A stretch of 64,000 nt of DNA, taken from Minwuia thermotolerans. Its GTDB lineage: Bacteria > Pseudomonadota > Alphaproteobacteria > Minwuiales > Minwuiaceae. The notes below the pieces were generated by a model. The model saw only the letters and a list, made by a program, of their open reading frames with translations, made no database searches and had not been told where the DNA came from. Position numbers and translations under genes: made by a program. The DNA is taken from positions 62,001 through 126,000 of the forward strand of contig NZ_PIGG01000010.1 of the NCBI RefSeq assembly GCF_002924445.1. The letters run 5' to 3'. Shown piece by piece: positions 54,388 through 64,000 of this stretch (its first letter is position 1; the number at the start of each line of letters is the position of its first letter).

Positions 54388-55353
54388 CTATGCGTCGAAG
54401 GCCCGCGCCAGCGCCGCCTGGTAGATTTCGACCGCCCGTGCGCGCCGCTCTGCGCCGGCGCGGGCGAAATGCTCCAGCATGACGCCGGCATTGATTTCCA
54501 TCACCGCCGGCACGCCGTCGACCGCCTCTGCGATGTCAACGCTGCCGAACCGCAGGCCGACCGCCTCGGCCGCGCGCAAGGCGATCTCGCCGTTGGCGGC
54601 GACGGTGGGATGGCTCGATTCCAGTTCCTTCGGCCGCGCGCCATGGCCGAGATTGTGCCGCCAGCCGACGGTGACGATCTCGCCCCTGTCCGGCGCCCGG
54701 TCCAGTTCCCGCGGCGTGCGGGCGGCCAGCCATTCGCCGAAGGCCTCCGCCATCTCCGGTGTCATGACCGCGGCGGCAAGCTGGCGCAGGGTGCGCTCTC
54801 CGTCGCCGACCACGGCGGGCCTGGTCTTGTCGTAGGCGAGCACGATTTCGCCGTCCAGGATGACGAAGCGTTGTTCGGCAGCGATCTCGACAAAGGGCGA
54901 GAGCGCGATGGAACGGCACCCCTGCAGCAGCATGTGGACGACGCGCTCCAGCTCGGCCACTGAATCCACACGGTGAACATCGTTGCCGCTGGTGCCCTCG
55001 TTGGCCTTGACCACCACGTCGCCGCCGAAGTCCGCGAAGGCCTTCAGCAAGGCCTGCCAGTTGCCGGACTGTCCGGTGAAGCGATGCATGATCGGCTCCA
55101 GGAACAGCCGGTGCTCGATCATGGGCACGCCCGCGGCGCGCAACACCTCGAAGCTGGCGGCCTTGTCGTTGGCAACCCTGAGGCATGCGGCGCCATTGAG
55201 CCCGACGTCATAGCCGAAGACGAGGTGGCGCCGGCCCGCCGCCTCGAGCACCAGGATCCAGTCATGCGAAAGCCGCGTCAGGGCAAGGCCGCGGCGCTCG
55301 GCGTAGTCCACCACCGCCTCGACCAGAAGCCGCTCGTCATTTCGGATCGGCAC
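54388..55353 (-). CDS. ATP-grasp domain protein of unknown substrate
   Basis: The 321-residue protein has an ATP-grasp fold: DKAASFEVLRAAGVP, VVVKANEGTSGNDV as the ATP loop, QRFVILDGEIVLAYDKTRPAVVGDGERTL (split) and a Mg-binding VMEINAGVML. The spacing is like that of cyanophycin synthetase and GshAB ligase domains, so it probably forms a peptide-type bond between an acid and an amino acid. I chose the GTG at 55353 with ggagcgggg upstream. It lies 23 bases after grpE on the same strand and may be cotranscribed with the heat-shock genes. Confidence 0.7.
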   Translation of the reverse strand: MPIRNDERLLVEAVVDYAERRGLALTRLSHDWILVLEAAGRRHLVFGYDVGLNGAACLRVANDKAASFEVLRAAGVPMIEHRLFLEPIMHRFTGQSGNWQALLKAFADFGGDVVVKANEGTSGNDVHRVDSVAELERVVHMLLQGCRSIALSPFVEIAAEQRFVILDGEIVLAYDKTRPAVVGDGERTLRQLAAAVMTPEMAEAFGEWLAARTPRELDRAPDRGEIVTVGWRHNLGHGARPKELESSHPTVAANGEIALRAAEAVGLRFGSVDIAEAVDGVPAVMEINAGVMLEHFARAGAERRARAVEIYQAALARAFDA

Positions 55354-55376
55354 GCGCCCCGCTCCGGCCGCCGGCC

Positions 55377-56054
55377 TCAGGCCTGGGTGTCCACCCTCTG
55401 GCCGGCGGAACGGCTCTGCGCCTTCGTCACCACGACGCGTGCGGGACGCAGCAGACGGCCGTTCAGGGTGTATCCGGTCTCGATCACCTCGATGCAGATT
55501 CCCGGCGGCGCGCCGGGGACGTCGATCTCGGTCATCGCCTCGTGCAGATTGGGGTCGAACTTCTGGTCCCTGGCTTCGATCACCCGGATGCCATGACGTT
55601 CGAAGATCTGCTGCAGCGCGGCCCGGGTGATCTTCACACCCTCCAGCACCGCCATGGTGTTCTCGTCCGCACCTTCCTCCGGCGCGGCGTCGATGGCGCG
55701 CTGCAGATTGTCGGCGACCTCGCACATGTCGCGCGCGAACTTCTGGACCGCGAACTTCTGGGCGTCCTCGCGGTCGCGCTGCGCGCGCTTGCGGGTGTTC
55801 TCCAGGTCGGCCAGCGTGCGCACCAGCCGGTCCTTCAGCGATGCGTTCTCCTCGGTCAGCACGGCCAGTTCGTCGGGCTCACCCGCGACCTCGTTCTCGG
55901 GCGGCGCGGCCGGCGCGTCGGGCTCCTGCTCCATGTCGTTGGCCGCCTGCTCGGCCGCCGCCGCCGCCGCATCCTCGCTGTCGGCGATTTCCTCGGTCGG
56001 CCGGCTCTCGTCGACCTTGTCCTCGGGCAACTTCTTGCCGTCTTCCTGCATCAT
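55377..56054 (-). CDS. grpE: Nucleotide exchange factor GrpE
   Basis: The 225-residue cochaperone has a long acidic N terminus (residues 1-65), a helical segment LKDRLVRTLADLENTRKRAQRDREDA (split) that forms the dimer stalk, and the C-terminal beta domain with the DPNLHEAM and GYTLNGRLLRPARVVV signature. It releases ADP from DnaK. It lies 42 bases after hrcA on the same strand, the usual order in alphaproteobacteria. Confidence 0.96.
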   Translation of the reverse strand: MMQEDGKKLPEDKVDESRPTEEIADSEDAAAAAAEQAANDMEQEPDAPAAPPENEVAGEPDELAVLTEENASLKDRLVRTLADLENTRKRAQRDREDAQKFAVQKFARDMCEVADNLQRAIDAAPEEGADENTMAVLEGVKITRAALQQIFERHGIRVIEARDQKFDPNLHEAMTEIDVPGAPPGICIEVIETGYTLNGRLLRPARVVVTKAQSRSAGQRVDTQA

Positions 56055-56096
56055 CGTTCGGTCCTGAATTCTGGAGGGCGCATCGTGGGCCGAGGC

Positions 56097-57146
56097 TCAG
56101 CCGATCAGCTTTCCGATCACGCGCGCGGTGTAGTCCACCATGGGAATGATGCGCGCGTAATTCAAGCGCGTCGGGCCGATCACGCCGATCGAGCCGACGA
56201 TCTGCTGATTGCTGTCGGAGAAGGGCGCGACGATCATCGAACTGCCCGAAAGGCTGAACAGCTTGCTCTCGGAGCCGATGAAGATGCGCACGCCCTCGCC
56301 TTCGCCGGTGAGGTCCAGCATGTTCACCAGGTCGCTTTTCGTCTCGAGATCGTTGAACAGGCGCCGCACCCGCTCCAGATCCTCGATCGCCTGTACATCC
56401 TCCAGCAGCCGTCCGCTGCCGCGGATGATCAGGCGGCTGGAGCCGTCGCCGCCGGCCCAGTCGGCGAGCCCCGCCTCCACCACCTGGGACGCCAGCGCGT
56501 CGAGCTGCGCCTGATGTTCCTCGATCTCCTTCAGGATCGCGTCCCTGGCCTCGGTGATCGTGCTGCCCCGCAACCGCTCCGAGAGGTAGTTTCCTGCCTC
56601 CTCCAGCGACGAGGGCGGCAGGCCGGGCGGCAGCGCGATCAGCCGGTTCTCGACCACGCCGCCGACCGTGACCATGACCACCAGCGCCTTGTCGGGCGCC
56701 AGGCTGACGAACTCCAGATGTTTGAGGGGCTGATCGTTCTTGGGCACCGTGACCAGTCCGGCGTAGCCCGACAGCGTGGACAGCATGTCGCTGGCCTGGG
56801 TGAGCATGTCCGTATAGTTGCGGCCGACAGCGACGCAATGCCCCTCGATCGACGCCCGCTCGTCATCGGTCAGATCGCCGATTTCGAGGAATCCGTCGAT
56901 GAACAGCCTCAAGCCCACTTCGGTCGGCATGCGGCCGGCCGAAGTGTGCGGCGAGTAGAGCAGCCCGAGTTCTTCCAGATCGGACATCGTGTTGCGGACG
57001 GACGCCGGCGAAAGCGCGGTATGGAGCCGGCGGGAGATCGTGCGCGAACCCACTGGCGCCCCTGTCTCCAGATAGCCCTCAACGATATGTCGGAAGATTT
57101 CGCGGCTGCGTTCGTCCAGTGACTGAATGACGGCCTTGTCGTGCAT
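56097..57146 (-). CDS. hrcA: Heat-inducible transcriptional repressor HrcA
   Basis: The 349-residue repressor starts with a winged helix (SREIFRHIVEGYLETGAPVGSRT, split, and LSPASVRNTMSDLEELGLLYSPHTSAGRMPTE, split), then the GAF-like and inserted dimerisation domains, ending with GVIGPTRLNYARIIPMVDYTA (split). HrcA binds CIRCE palindromes ahead of groESL and hrcA. I see no CIRCE in the 134 bases before its start. It diverges from rph and is followed by grpE. Confidence 0.95.
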   Translation of the reverse strand: MHDKAVIQSLDERSREIFRHIVEGYLETGAPVGSRTISRRLHTALSPASVRNTMSDLEELGLLYSPHTSAGRMPTEVGLRLFIDGFLEIGDLTDDERASIEGHCVAVGRNYTDMLTQASDMLSTLSGYAGLVTVPKNDQPLKHLEFVSLAPDKALVVMVTVGGVVENRLIALPPGLPPSSLEEAGNYLSERLRGSTITEARDAILKEIEEHQAQLDALASQVVEAGLADWAGGDGSSRLIIRGSGRLLEDVQAIEDLERVRRLFNDLETKSDLVNMLDLTGEGEGVRIFIGSESKLFSLSGSSMIVAPFSDSNQQIVGSIGVIGPTRLNYARIIPMVDYTARVIGKLIG

Positions 57147-57280
57147 CTTCCCATGTTACCGAAAAAACGGATGTGTTGCGGAAGTTAGGTAGGCCCCGGC
57201 CCGGGGTCAACGTCCTCGACCCGGTTCCCCCCGCCCCTCATATGGCCTAGAAGCACGTTCCGAAGACAAGGAGAAACGAA

Positions 57281-58000
<720 letters not shown>

Positions 58001-58002
58001 TC

Positions 58003-58602
58003 ATGACGCGCAAGCTGACCGAGAGGCGGATCGTCGTCGCCAGCCACAACAGGGGCAAGGTCCGCGAGATCGCCGATCTGGTGCAGCCGCACGGCATCGA
58101 GACGGTCTCGGCCGCCGACCTCGATCTGCCGGAGCCGGAGGAAACCGAGAACAGCTTCGCCGGCAATGCGCTGCTCAAGGCGCGGGCTGCGGCGAAGGCG
58201 GCGAACATGCCGGCGCTGGCCGACGATTCGGGCCTTGCGGTGGCGCTGCTCGACGGTGCGCCGGGGATTTACTCGGCGCGCTGGGCCGGCCCGGACAAGG
58301 ACTTCGCGCTGGCCATGGAAAAGGTCGAGAACGCCTTGCGCGAACAGGGCGCCTCCGACCGTTCGGCGCGCTTCGTCTGCGCACTCGCGCTGGCCTGGCC
58401 GGACGGCGGCGAGGCTGTCTTCGAAGGCACGGTGGAAGGGCAACTGGTCTGGCCGCCGCGGGGCGAGCACGGCTTCGGCTACGACCCCATCTTCCTGCCC
58501 GACGGGCACGACGTCACCTTCGGCGAGATGCCGCCCGACGAAAAGCACGCCATCAGCCACCGCGCTGACGCCTTCCGACAGCTTCTGGAATCCTGCCTTT
58601 GA
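58003..58602 (+). CDS. rdgB: Non-canonical purine NTP pyrophosphatase (RdgB/HAM1)
   Basis: The 199-residue protein has the nucleotide-binding S-H-N-x-G-K loop ([11 protein letters not shown]), the metal motif ADDSGLAV and the [10 protein letters not shown] segment. It hydrolyses ITP, dITP and XTP to keep them out of nucleic acids. The ATG at 58003 has a ggaggctgatc leader close to the rph stop. Its stop overlaps the hemW TTG start. Confidence 0.95.
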   Translation: MTRKLTERRIVVASHNRGKVREIADLVQPHGIETVSAADLDLPEPEETENSFAGNALLKARAAAKAANMPALADDSGLAVALLDGAPGIYSARWAGPDKDFALAMEKVENALREQGASDRSARFVCALALAWPDGGEAVFEGTVEGQLVWPPRGEHGFGYDPIFLPDGHDVTFGEMPPDEKHAISHRADAFRQLLESCL

Positions 58603-59762
58603 CCGGACACGCGATCTACGTCCACTGGCCGTTCTGCATCTCCAAGTGCCCCTATTGCGACTTCAACAGCCATGTCCGCGAGACCGTCGACGAGGCCGCC
58701 TGGGCGCAGGCGATGGGCCGGGAGATCGCCTGGTGGGGCGAGCGCTTCGGCGGCCGGGCGACATCGGTCTTCTTCGGCGGCGGCACGCCCTCGCTGATGC
58801 CGGCCTGGCTGGTCGACGGTATCCTCCGGAACATCGACGACGCCTTCGGTCTGGGGCCCGATTGCGAGATCACACTGGAGGCCAATCCCTCTTCGGTCGA
58901 GGCCGGACGCTTCCGGGATTTCCGGGCCGCCGGCGTCAACCGCCTCAGCCTGGGCGTACAGAGCTTCGACAATGGCGCGCTGAAGTTCCTCGGCCGCGCC
59001 CATGATTCGGGCCAGGCGCTCGCCGCCATCGAAACCGCGCGGCAGAGCTTCGATCGCTTCTCCTTCGACCTGATCTACGCCCTGCCTGGCCAGGACGCGG
59101 CGCGCTGGCGCGCCGAGCTGGAGCGCGCCATAGGCCTCTCCGCCGGACACCTTTCGCTCTACCAGCTTACCATCGAGGCGAATACAGGCTTCGCCGGCGC
59201 CGTCCGCCGCGGCGCCTGGTCGCCGATGGACGACGATCCGGCAGCCGACCTCTACGAGATGACGCAGGAGATCTGCGAAACGGCCGGCATGCCCGCCTAC
59301 GAGACCTCCAACCACGCCGCGCCGGGCCATGAGAGCCGCCACAACCTCGCCTACTGGCGCTACGGCTCGTGGATCGGCGTCGGGCCGGGCGCCCATGGCC
59401 GCCCGCTGGGCGCCGACGGCGCGCGCTTCGCCACCGCCAACTGGAAAAAGCCCGAGAGATGGCTCGAAGCGGTCGGCCGCGAGGGCCGGGGCGCGGACGA
59501 GTACCGAAAGCTCGACGCGGACGAACAGGCCGAGGAAGCGATGCTGATGGGGCTTCGCCTCGCCGAAGGCGTCGACATCGCGGCGCTGCGGCGGGAAACC
59601 GGCCGGCCCCTGGAGGCGTTCGTCGATACCGATGCCGCAGCCCAACTGGCCGCGCAGGGCCTGATCGAACTGGACGCCGAACGGCTCAGGATCCTGCCGG
59701 CCGGCCGGCTGCTGCTGGACGCCATCGCCTCACGGCTGATCGCCGAGCGCGCGGCGGCATGA
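58599..59762 (+). CDS. hemW: Radical SAM heme chaperone HemW (CPO-III family)
   Basis: The 387-residue protein has the CxxxCxxC radical SAM motif in [12 protein letters not shown] near residue 16-23, then [21 protein letters not shown] and [17 protein letters not shown] (split). HemW delivers heme to respiratory enzymes and is often mislabelled coproporphyrinogen III oxidase. The TTG at 58599 gives the standard N terminus right after rdgB; its stop overlaps the next ATG (ATGA). Confidence 0.93.
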   Translation: MTGHAIYVHWPFCISKCPYCDFNSHVRETVDEAAWAQAMGREIAWWGERFGGRATSVFFGGGTPSLMPAWLVDGILRNIDDAFGLGPDCEITLEANPSSVEAGRFRDFRAAGVNRLSLGVQSFDNGALKFLGRAHDSGQALAAIETARQSFDRFSFDLIYALPGQDAARWRAELERAIGLSAGHLSLYQLTIEANTGFAGAVRRGAWSPMDDDPAADLYEMTQEICETAGMPAYETSNHAAPGHESRHNLAYWRYGSWIGVGPGAHGRPLGADGARFATANWKKPERWLEAVGREGRGADEYRKLDADEQAEEAMLMGLRLAEGVDIAALRRETGRPLEAFVDTDAAAQLAAQGLIELDAERLRILPAGRLLLDAIASRLIAERAAA

Positions 59763-60991
59763 GCCCGGAGGCGGAGCGGCCGCTCGGCCGCAACATCGCG
59801 CTGATCGTCTTCGGCGCCTTCATGTGCCTGCTGTCCAGCGTCGGCCAGACTTATTTCATCTCGCTGTTCGGCGGCGAGATCCGCGCCGATTTCGGCCTCA
59901 GCCACGGCGAATTCGGGCTGGTCTACATGATCGGCACCATCGCCAGCGGCGCGACGCTGATCCTGTTCGGGCGCATCGTCGATCACCTGTCGCTGGCCGG
60001 CAGTTCCTTCGTCGTGCTGCTCGGCCTGGCCGGGGTGGCCGCCTTCGCCGGGCTGGCATGGTCGGCCGTCGCGCTGACCGTGGCGATTTTCGGCCTCCGG
60101 CTGTTCGGACAGGGCATGTCTACCCATGTCGGGATCACCGCGATGGCGCGGCATTTCGAGGGGTTCCGGGGCCGCGCAATCTCCATCGCTTCGCTGGGTC
60201 ACGCGATCGGCGTCGCCGCCTCGCCGCCCTTCGTCATCTTCCTGGTGGCATGGCTCGGCTGGCGCAATGCCTGGTTCGCCACCGCGGTGCTGGTGCTGGC
60301 GCTGATTCCGGTCGTGCCGATGCTGCTGCGCCGGACGGGCTGGCAGCGGCCGGAGAAAGACAGCGGCCCGGCGGTGAGCGCGGAAGACCGGCGGCGTTCG
60401 GGCGACTACAGCCTGTCGGACGCGCTGCGCGATCCGGGCCTGTGGCTGCGCATGCCGGCGCTGCTGGCCCCGGCCTTCATCTCGACGGGCTTCTTCTTCC
60501 ACCAGGTCCATCTCGCCGGCGCCAAGGGCTGGGACATCGAGACCATGGCGTTCTCCTTTTCGGCCTTCGCGGCGACCACCGTGGCGGGCCTGCTGGTCGG
60601 CGGCGCGCTGGTCGACTGGCTGGGCGCGCGGCGGCTGGTCAGCGTCTTCCTGACGCCGCTGGCGGCTTCCGCCCTCGTGCTCTGGGCCGGCGACGACCCG
60701 GCGACCGCGCCGGTCTTCCTCGGCCTGATGGGCTTCGGCGCCGGCCTCACCCAGGTTCTGCTGGGTGCGCTCTGGGCGGAACTCTACGGCACGCGCCACA
60801 TCGGCTCGATCCGCGCTTTCGCCACGGCCATGATGGTTTTCTCAACCGGGCTCGCGCCCTTCGTCATGGGCTACGCCATCGATGGCGGCGCCTCGATGGA
60901 GACCATCGCCATCTGGTCGGCGCTCTATTGCCTGGGCGCCTCAATCTTCTCGACGCTCGCCGCGCGCTTCGGCGTCGCCGTCCGGCGCTAG
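59759..60991 (+). CDS. Major facilitator superfamily transporter
   Basis: The 410-residue protein has about 12 membrane helices in two halves, with a short loop at residues 190-215. The MFS loop motif appears as LFGRIVDHLSLAG and GALVDWLGARRLV. Its start overlaps the hemW stop by four bases (ATGA), so it is translationally coupled. Its stop codon lies in a CTAG shared with the convergent FAD oxidoreductase gene. The substrate is unknown. Confidence 0.85.
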   Translation: MSPEAERPLGRNIALIVFGAFMCLLSSVGQTYFISLFGGEIRADFGLSHGEFGLVYMIGTIASGATLILFGRIVDHLSLAGSSFVVLLGLAGVAAFAGLAWSAVALTVAIFGLRLFGQGMSTHVGITAMARHFEGFRGRAISIASLGHAIGVAASPPFVIFLVAWLGWRNAWFATAVLVLALIPVVPMLLRRTGWQRPEKDSGPAVSAEDRRRSGDYSLSDALRDPGLWLRMPALLAPAFISTGFFFHQVHLAGAKGWDIETMAFSFSAFAATTVAGLLVGGALVDWLGARRLVSVFLTPLAASALVLWAGDDPATAPVFLGLMGFGAGLTQVLLGALWAELYGTRHIGSIRAFATAMMVFSTGLAPFVMGYAIDGGASMETIAIWSALYCLGASIFSTLAARFGVAVRR

Positions 60992-62343
60992 GCGCCGTCC
61001 GCCTCACGGCCCGACTCGGCGACGAACGCCCGCGTCCAGGGATCGTGGTCGGCGCGGCTCAGATTGTCGGCCACGTCCCGCTGCAGGCCGGCGATATCGA
61101 TCTGATGAAAGGAGCCGCCGCCCAGCCGGGCCGCCGCTGCGGCCGCTGCGCGGCCCATGGCGAAGCACGGACCCATCACCCGCACGCTGGCGAGCGCGGC
61201 GGGTTCGGCGTCGATGCAGCGGCCTGCCGTCACCACGTTGTCCAGACCCTGCGGCACCATCGCGCCGAAGGGAACGTAGTGCATGTGATCGGCGTCGAAG
61301 ACCTCCCAGTGGGTATCCGCCATCTCCGTGTGCAGCTCGATCGGCCAGCTGCAGCGCACCACGGCGTCGTCGGGCTGTCTTCCCCGGCGGACATCGTCGA
61401 CTCTGATCCTGCCCTGGCCCCGGATCGTCCGCGTCTGGCGGATGCCGGGCTGGCCGTAGAGCGCCACACGGGCCTTGCCGAAGGCGTCGGGAAACTCGTC
61501 GCGGAACAGCGCCAGCAGGCCGTCGATCTGCCGACGGCCCGCGATCCCCGACAGCGCCAGGCCCACAGCCTCCTGCGGCGTCTCGATGTGGGTCATGTTG
61601 AGCAGCACGCGGCCACCCCGGGCGACGGGGAAGATGAAACCGTCATGGCGCACCAGTCCGAATTCGCCGCCGCGGCGGCGCATCGCCTCGTGGAAGGTAT
61701 CCCGGGGCCAGGATCCGCAGAGGTCGGTGTCGACGTCCTCGAAGACGGCCATGATGGTGCCGTAGATGTCCTGATCGGCCTGATTCAGATCAAGACCCGC
61801 GAGCCAGGACAGGACGGCGTCGCCGGACGCATCGACGAAGGCGTTGGCGCGGACCTCGTAGTCGCCCCAGCGCGTCGTCAGATGCAGGACACGGATGCGT
61901 CCGTCCTCGACCATGACCTCCCTGAGGACCGCCCCGGTGAGCGGCGTCACCCCGCGGTCGGCCACGGCGTCCTCGGCCCAGCGCATCCAGGCGTTGATCG
62001 AGTAGTCCAGGATCAGGGTGTTGCGGGCGCGACGCGCGGCGGCGTCGCCATTGGCTGTCAGCGCCGCCAGCATCTCGTCCATGACCCCGTAGGTCACGCG
62101 GTGCGGCCCCTCGCCATTGGCGTAGAGGCCGCAGATCGTGCCGATCGCGCTGCCGACCGCCTGACCTCCGAGCTGCGGCGAGGCGTCGACAACGATCACG
62201 CGCTGGCCCAGCGCGCGCGCCTCGAGCGCGGCCGAAAGGCCCGCGGCGCCCGACCCCACGACGCAGAGATCGGCCTCCAGCGAACGCACGGCCCCTGCCG
62301 GCCGACGAACGGTGATCATCCCCGGATGTTGCGCCATTGACAT
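60988..62343 (-). CDS. FAD-dependent oxidoreductase
   Basis: The 451-residue protein has an N-terminal FAD-binding Rossmann fold (CVVGSGAAGLSAALEARALG, about residues 26-45), a glycine-rich GGQAVGSAIGTICG loop and a C-terminal FAD segment with VVTAGRCIDAEPAALASVRVMGPC (split). The layout resembles the FAD_oxidored family. No substrate motif identifies the reaction. It diverges from the FAD monooxygenase gene across 104 bases, and the two might share a pathway or a regulator. Confidence 0.8.
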   Translation of the reverse strand: MSMAQHPGMITVRRPAGAVRSLEADLCVVGSGAAGLSAALEARALGQRVIVVDASPQLGGQAVGSAIGTICGLYANGEGPHRVTYGVMDEMLAALTANGDAAARRARNTLILDYSINAWMRWAEDAVADRGVTPLTGAVLREVMVEDGRIRVLHLTTRWGDYEVRANAFVDASGDAVLSWLAGLDLNQADQDIYGTIMAVFEDVDTDLCGSWPRDTFHEAMRRRGGEFGLVRHDGFIFPVARGGRVLLNMTHIETPQEAVGLALSGIAGRRQIDGLLALFRDEFPDAFGKARVALYGQPGIRQTRTIRGQGRIRVDDVRRGRQPDDAVVRCSWPIELHTEMADTHWEVFDADHMHYVPFGAMVPQGLDNVVTAGRCIDAEPAALASVRVMGPCFAMGRAAAAAAARLGGGSFHQIDIAGLQRDVADNLSRADHDPWTRAFVAESGREADGA

Positions 62344-62447
62344 TCTCCTCCCTGTTTCGCCGAACTATAGAGAAAGGCGCACCGGGCCGCATTGTCCCGC
62401 CATTGCGGAACACCTAAGAAGGTTCCGGCTCCGGGAGGGGAGATACA

Positions 62448-63632
62448 ATGGCGCGGGCGGAACACATCATCGTCGCGGGCGGCGGCATCGGCGGCCTGGC
62501 AGCGGCGCTGGGGCTGTCGTCGAAGGGCTTCCGCGTCACGGTGCTGGAACAGGCCCCAGCCTTCGGCGAGATCGGCGCCGGCATCCAGCTCGGCCCCAAC
62601 GCCTTCCATGCCTTCGACTGGCTGGGCGTCGGCGAGGGCGCGCGGGCGACGGCCGTCTACATCGACGGGCTGGTGCTGATGGACAGCCTGTCCGACGAGG
62701 AGATCTGCCGGATACCGGTCGACGCGCCCTTCCGCAAGCGTTTCGGCAACCCCTATGCCGTCTGCCACCGGGCGGATCTCCACAAGGTGCTGCTTGACGC
62801 CTGCGCGGCGCGGCCGAATGTGGCGCTGCTGACCGATCAGCGGATCACGGACTACACGCAGGACGGAGATACGGTCACGGTGCGCACCGCCGCGGGCGGA
62901 AGTCATCGCGGCGATATACTGATCGGCGCCGACGGTCTCCGCTCGGCGGTGCGCGCGCAGCTCGTCGGCGACGGCGAGCCCCGGGTCTCCGGCCACACCA
63001 CCTACCGATCCGTCATTCCGGTCGAACGGATGCCCGAGGAATTGCGCTGGAACGCGGCGACGCTCTGGGCCGGGCCGAAATGCCATATCGTCCACTACCC
63101 GCTCAGCGGCTGGAAACTGTTCAACCTGGTGGTCACGTTCCATTCCGACGCCGACGAACCGGTGACCGGGGTTCCGGTGGACAAGGATTTCGTACGCAAG
63201 GGATTCGACCACATCGCCGACCGCCCCCGCGCCATCATCGACCTGGCCGACGACTGGCGGATGTGGGTGTTGTGCGACCGCGACCCTGACGGGAACTGGG
63301 TCGACGGGCGCGTGGCCCTGCTGGGCGATGCGGCGCATCCGATGCTGCAGTACATGGCGCAGGGCGCCTGCATGGCGCTGGAGGACGCGGTCTGCCTGTC
63401 GCACATGCTGGACAGCCATGCGGAAGCCGGGCGGGCCCTGCTGGCCTATCACGACATGCGTGTCGCGCGCACGGCCCGGGTTCAGCTCTCGTCGCGGCTG
63501 ATAGGCGACCATGTCTACCATGCCGCCGGTCCGGTCCGGCTGGTCCGCAACCAGATGCTGGGCGGACGCGACCGTGAGCAGCACTACGACAGCATCGCGT
63601 GGCTATATGGCGGAACGGGCCTCGCGCCCTGA
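62448..63632 (+). CDS. FAD-dependent aromatic monooxygenase (salicylate/3-hydroxybenzoate hydroxylase-like)
   Basis: The 394-residue flavoprotein monooxygenase has the GxGxxG motif VAGGGIGGLAAALGL, the DG motif LIGADGLRSAVR and the GD motif LLGDAAHPMLQYMAQGACMALEDA (split). The motifs match class A para-hydroxylases such as 3-hydroxybenzoate 6-hydroxylase and salicylate hydroxylase. Gentisate would be a product if it is the former, and a zeta GST (2504-3148) could serve that route elsewhere in the window. The start has a gggagggga ribosome-binding site. Confidence 0.85.
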   Translation: MARAEHIIVAGGGIGGLAAALGLSSKGFRVTVLEQAPAFGEIGAGIQLGPNAFHAFDWLGVGEGARATAVYIDGLVLMDSLSDEEICRIPVDAPFRKRFGNPYAVCHRADLHKVLLDACAARPNVALLTDQRITDYTQDGDTVTVRTAAGGSHRGDILIGADGLRSAVRAQLVGDGEPRVSGHTTYRSVIPVERMPEELRWNAATLWAGPKCHIVHYPLSGWKLFNLVVTFHSDADEPVTGVPVDKDFVRKGFDHIADRPRAIIDLADDWRMWVLCDRDPDGNWVDGRVALLGDAAHPMLQYMAQGACMALEDAVCLSHMLDSHAEAGRALLAYHDMRVARTARVQLSSRLIGDHVYHAAGPVRLVRNQMLGGRDREQHYDSIAWLYGGTGLAP

Positions 63633-63639
63633 GCAGAGG

Positions 63640-64000
63640 TCAGACGGACTGGGAGCCGCTGTCCGGTTCTCCGGTGGATATCAGGTCGACCTGACGGGCC
63701 ATCAGGCCCTTGTCACCCTCCTCGACCAGGGCCTGAACCTGCTGGCCGGGCTGCACGCTGGTCAGGCCGGCGCGGCGCAGCACCTCGATATGCAGGAAGA
63801 TGTCGGGCGTATTCTCGCCCACCGAGAGGAAGCCATATCCACGGATACGGTTGAACCACTTCACCGTGGCGACGATCGAATCCAGATCGCCCGATACCGG
63901 CTCTGGGGCCGGCCGGCCGGGCTCGCCGGCAGGCTGTCGCGCAGCGGATTGCGCGACCGCCGCCTCGTTCGCCGTCGCGGGCCGTACCTGAAGCACCGAA
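63640..64000 (-). CDS. Two-domain cold-shock protein, C-terminal part
   Basis: The frame is open to the right edge, so the start and the first cold-shock domain are outside. The visible part holds an alanine/proline-rich linker, then a cold-shock domain with [19 protein letters not shown] (RNP1-like) and [13 protein letters not shown]. Alphaproteobacterial proteins with two such domains share this linker and C-terminal domain. The GTG at 63996 is an internal valine. It should be an RNA-binding protein; it converges on the monooxygenase gene seven bases away. Confidence 0.75.
   Translation of the reverse strand, partial: SVLQVRPATANEAAVAQSAARQPAGEPGRPAPEPVSGDLDSIVATVKWFNRIRGYGFLSVGENTPDIFLHIEVLRRAGLTSVQPGQQVQALVEEGDKGLMARQVDLISTGEPDSGSQSV

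Noticed and set aside
57147-57280. Looked for a CIRCE element (TTAGCACTC-N9-GAGTGCTAA) upstream of hrcA.
   Set aside because: No such inverted repeat is present in the hrcA-rph gap, so HrcA autoregulation at this promoter is not supported.

Overview
The window looks like chromosomal DNA of a high-GC alphaproteobacterium, probably Rhodospirillales or a related order. The evidence is the cell-cycle regulator CtrA beside fliI-fliJ with a TTAA-N7-TTAAC box, the iron regulator Irr next to fabA-fabB-fabI, an alphaproteobacterial two-domain cold-shock protein at the right edge, an hrcA-grpE / rph-rdgB-hemW block, and dispersed GTCATCCCCG-type extragenic palindromes. I saw no rRNA, tRNA, CRISPR array, insertion sequence or prophage. 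Coding density is high, many genes overlap by 1-4 bases, and several start with TTG or GTG. Genus and species cannot be read from this sequence.

Layout. 1-3.2 kb: end of a dipeptide-epimerase-like enolase-superfamily gene, a DMT exporter, a PhyH-type dioxygenase and a zeta GST/MaiA. 3.4-14.7 kb: a catabolic cluster around a TetR regulator. To its left run acyl-CoA dehydrogenase, Zn-alcohol dehydrogenase and a QueG/reductive-dehalogenase-like Fe-S protein. To its right run a TauD-type dioxygenase, a TAXI-type TRAP transporter, an ADP-forming acyl-CoA synthetase and a nitronate-monooxygenase-like protein. 14.7-18.3 kb: EnvZ/OmpR-like pair, MarR (PetP-like) and ilvE. 18.3-21.6 kb: an unknown gene, ctrA, fliI, fliJ. 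21.7-25.4 kb: leuC, leuD and leuB, with an opposite-strand TM2 gene between leuC and leuD. 25.6-28.7 kb: a DctPQM TRAP operon.

28.8-34.7 kb: an iron/redox block of rubrerythrin, a CCG-domain Fe-S protein and a DUF3501 protein, preceded by a palindromic Irr box and followed upstream by irr itself; then fabA-fabB-fabI. 34.7-37.7 kb: nth, an ArsR regulator, an NnrU-like membrane protein and a SEL1 protein. 37.7-45.6 kb: an aerobic benzoyl-CoA (box) pathway. A leftward operon carries a flavodoxin, benzoate-CoA ligase and an alpha/beta hydrolase; the rightward genes are boxR and boxC-boxB. Two near-identical TGCA-N6-TGCA sites, one upstream of boxR/flavodoxin and one upstream of boxC, look like the BoxR operators. 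BoxA, the usual reductase, is not in the window. An orphan heme-c sensor kinase ends exactly on the boxB stop codon.

47.3-53.2 kb: RraA-like aldolase, Ldh-family dehydrogenase, MscS channel, MFS transporter, aspartate aminotransferase. 53.3-57.1 kb: AcuI-like reductase, an ATP-grasp protein, grpE and hrcA (leftward). 57.3-61 kb: rph, rdgB, hemW, MFS. 61-64 kb: two divergent FAD enzymes, one like 3-hydroxybenzoate/salicylate hydroxylases, and the end of the two-domain cold-shock gene. All functional assignments come from motifs read by eye; no database search was run.
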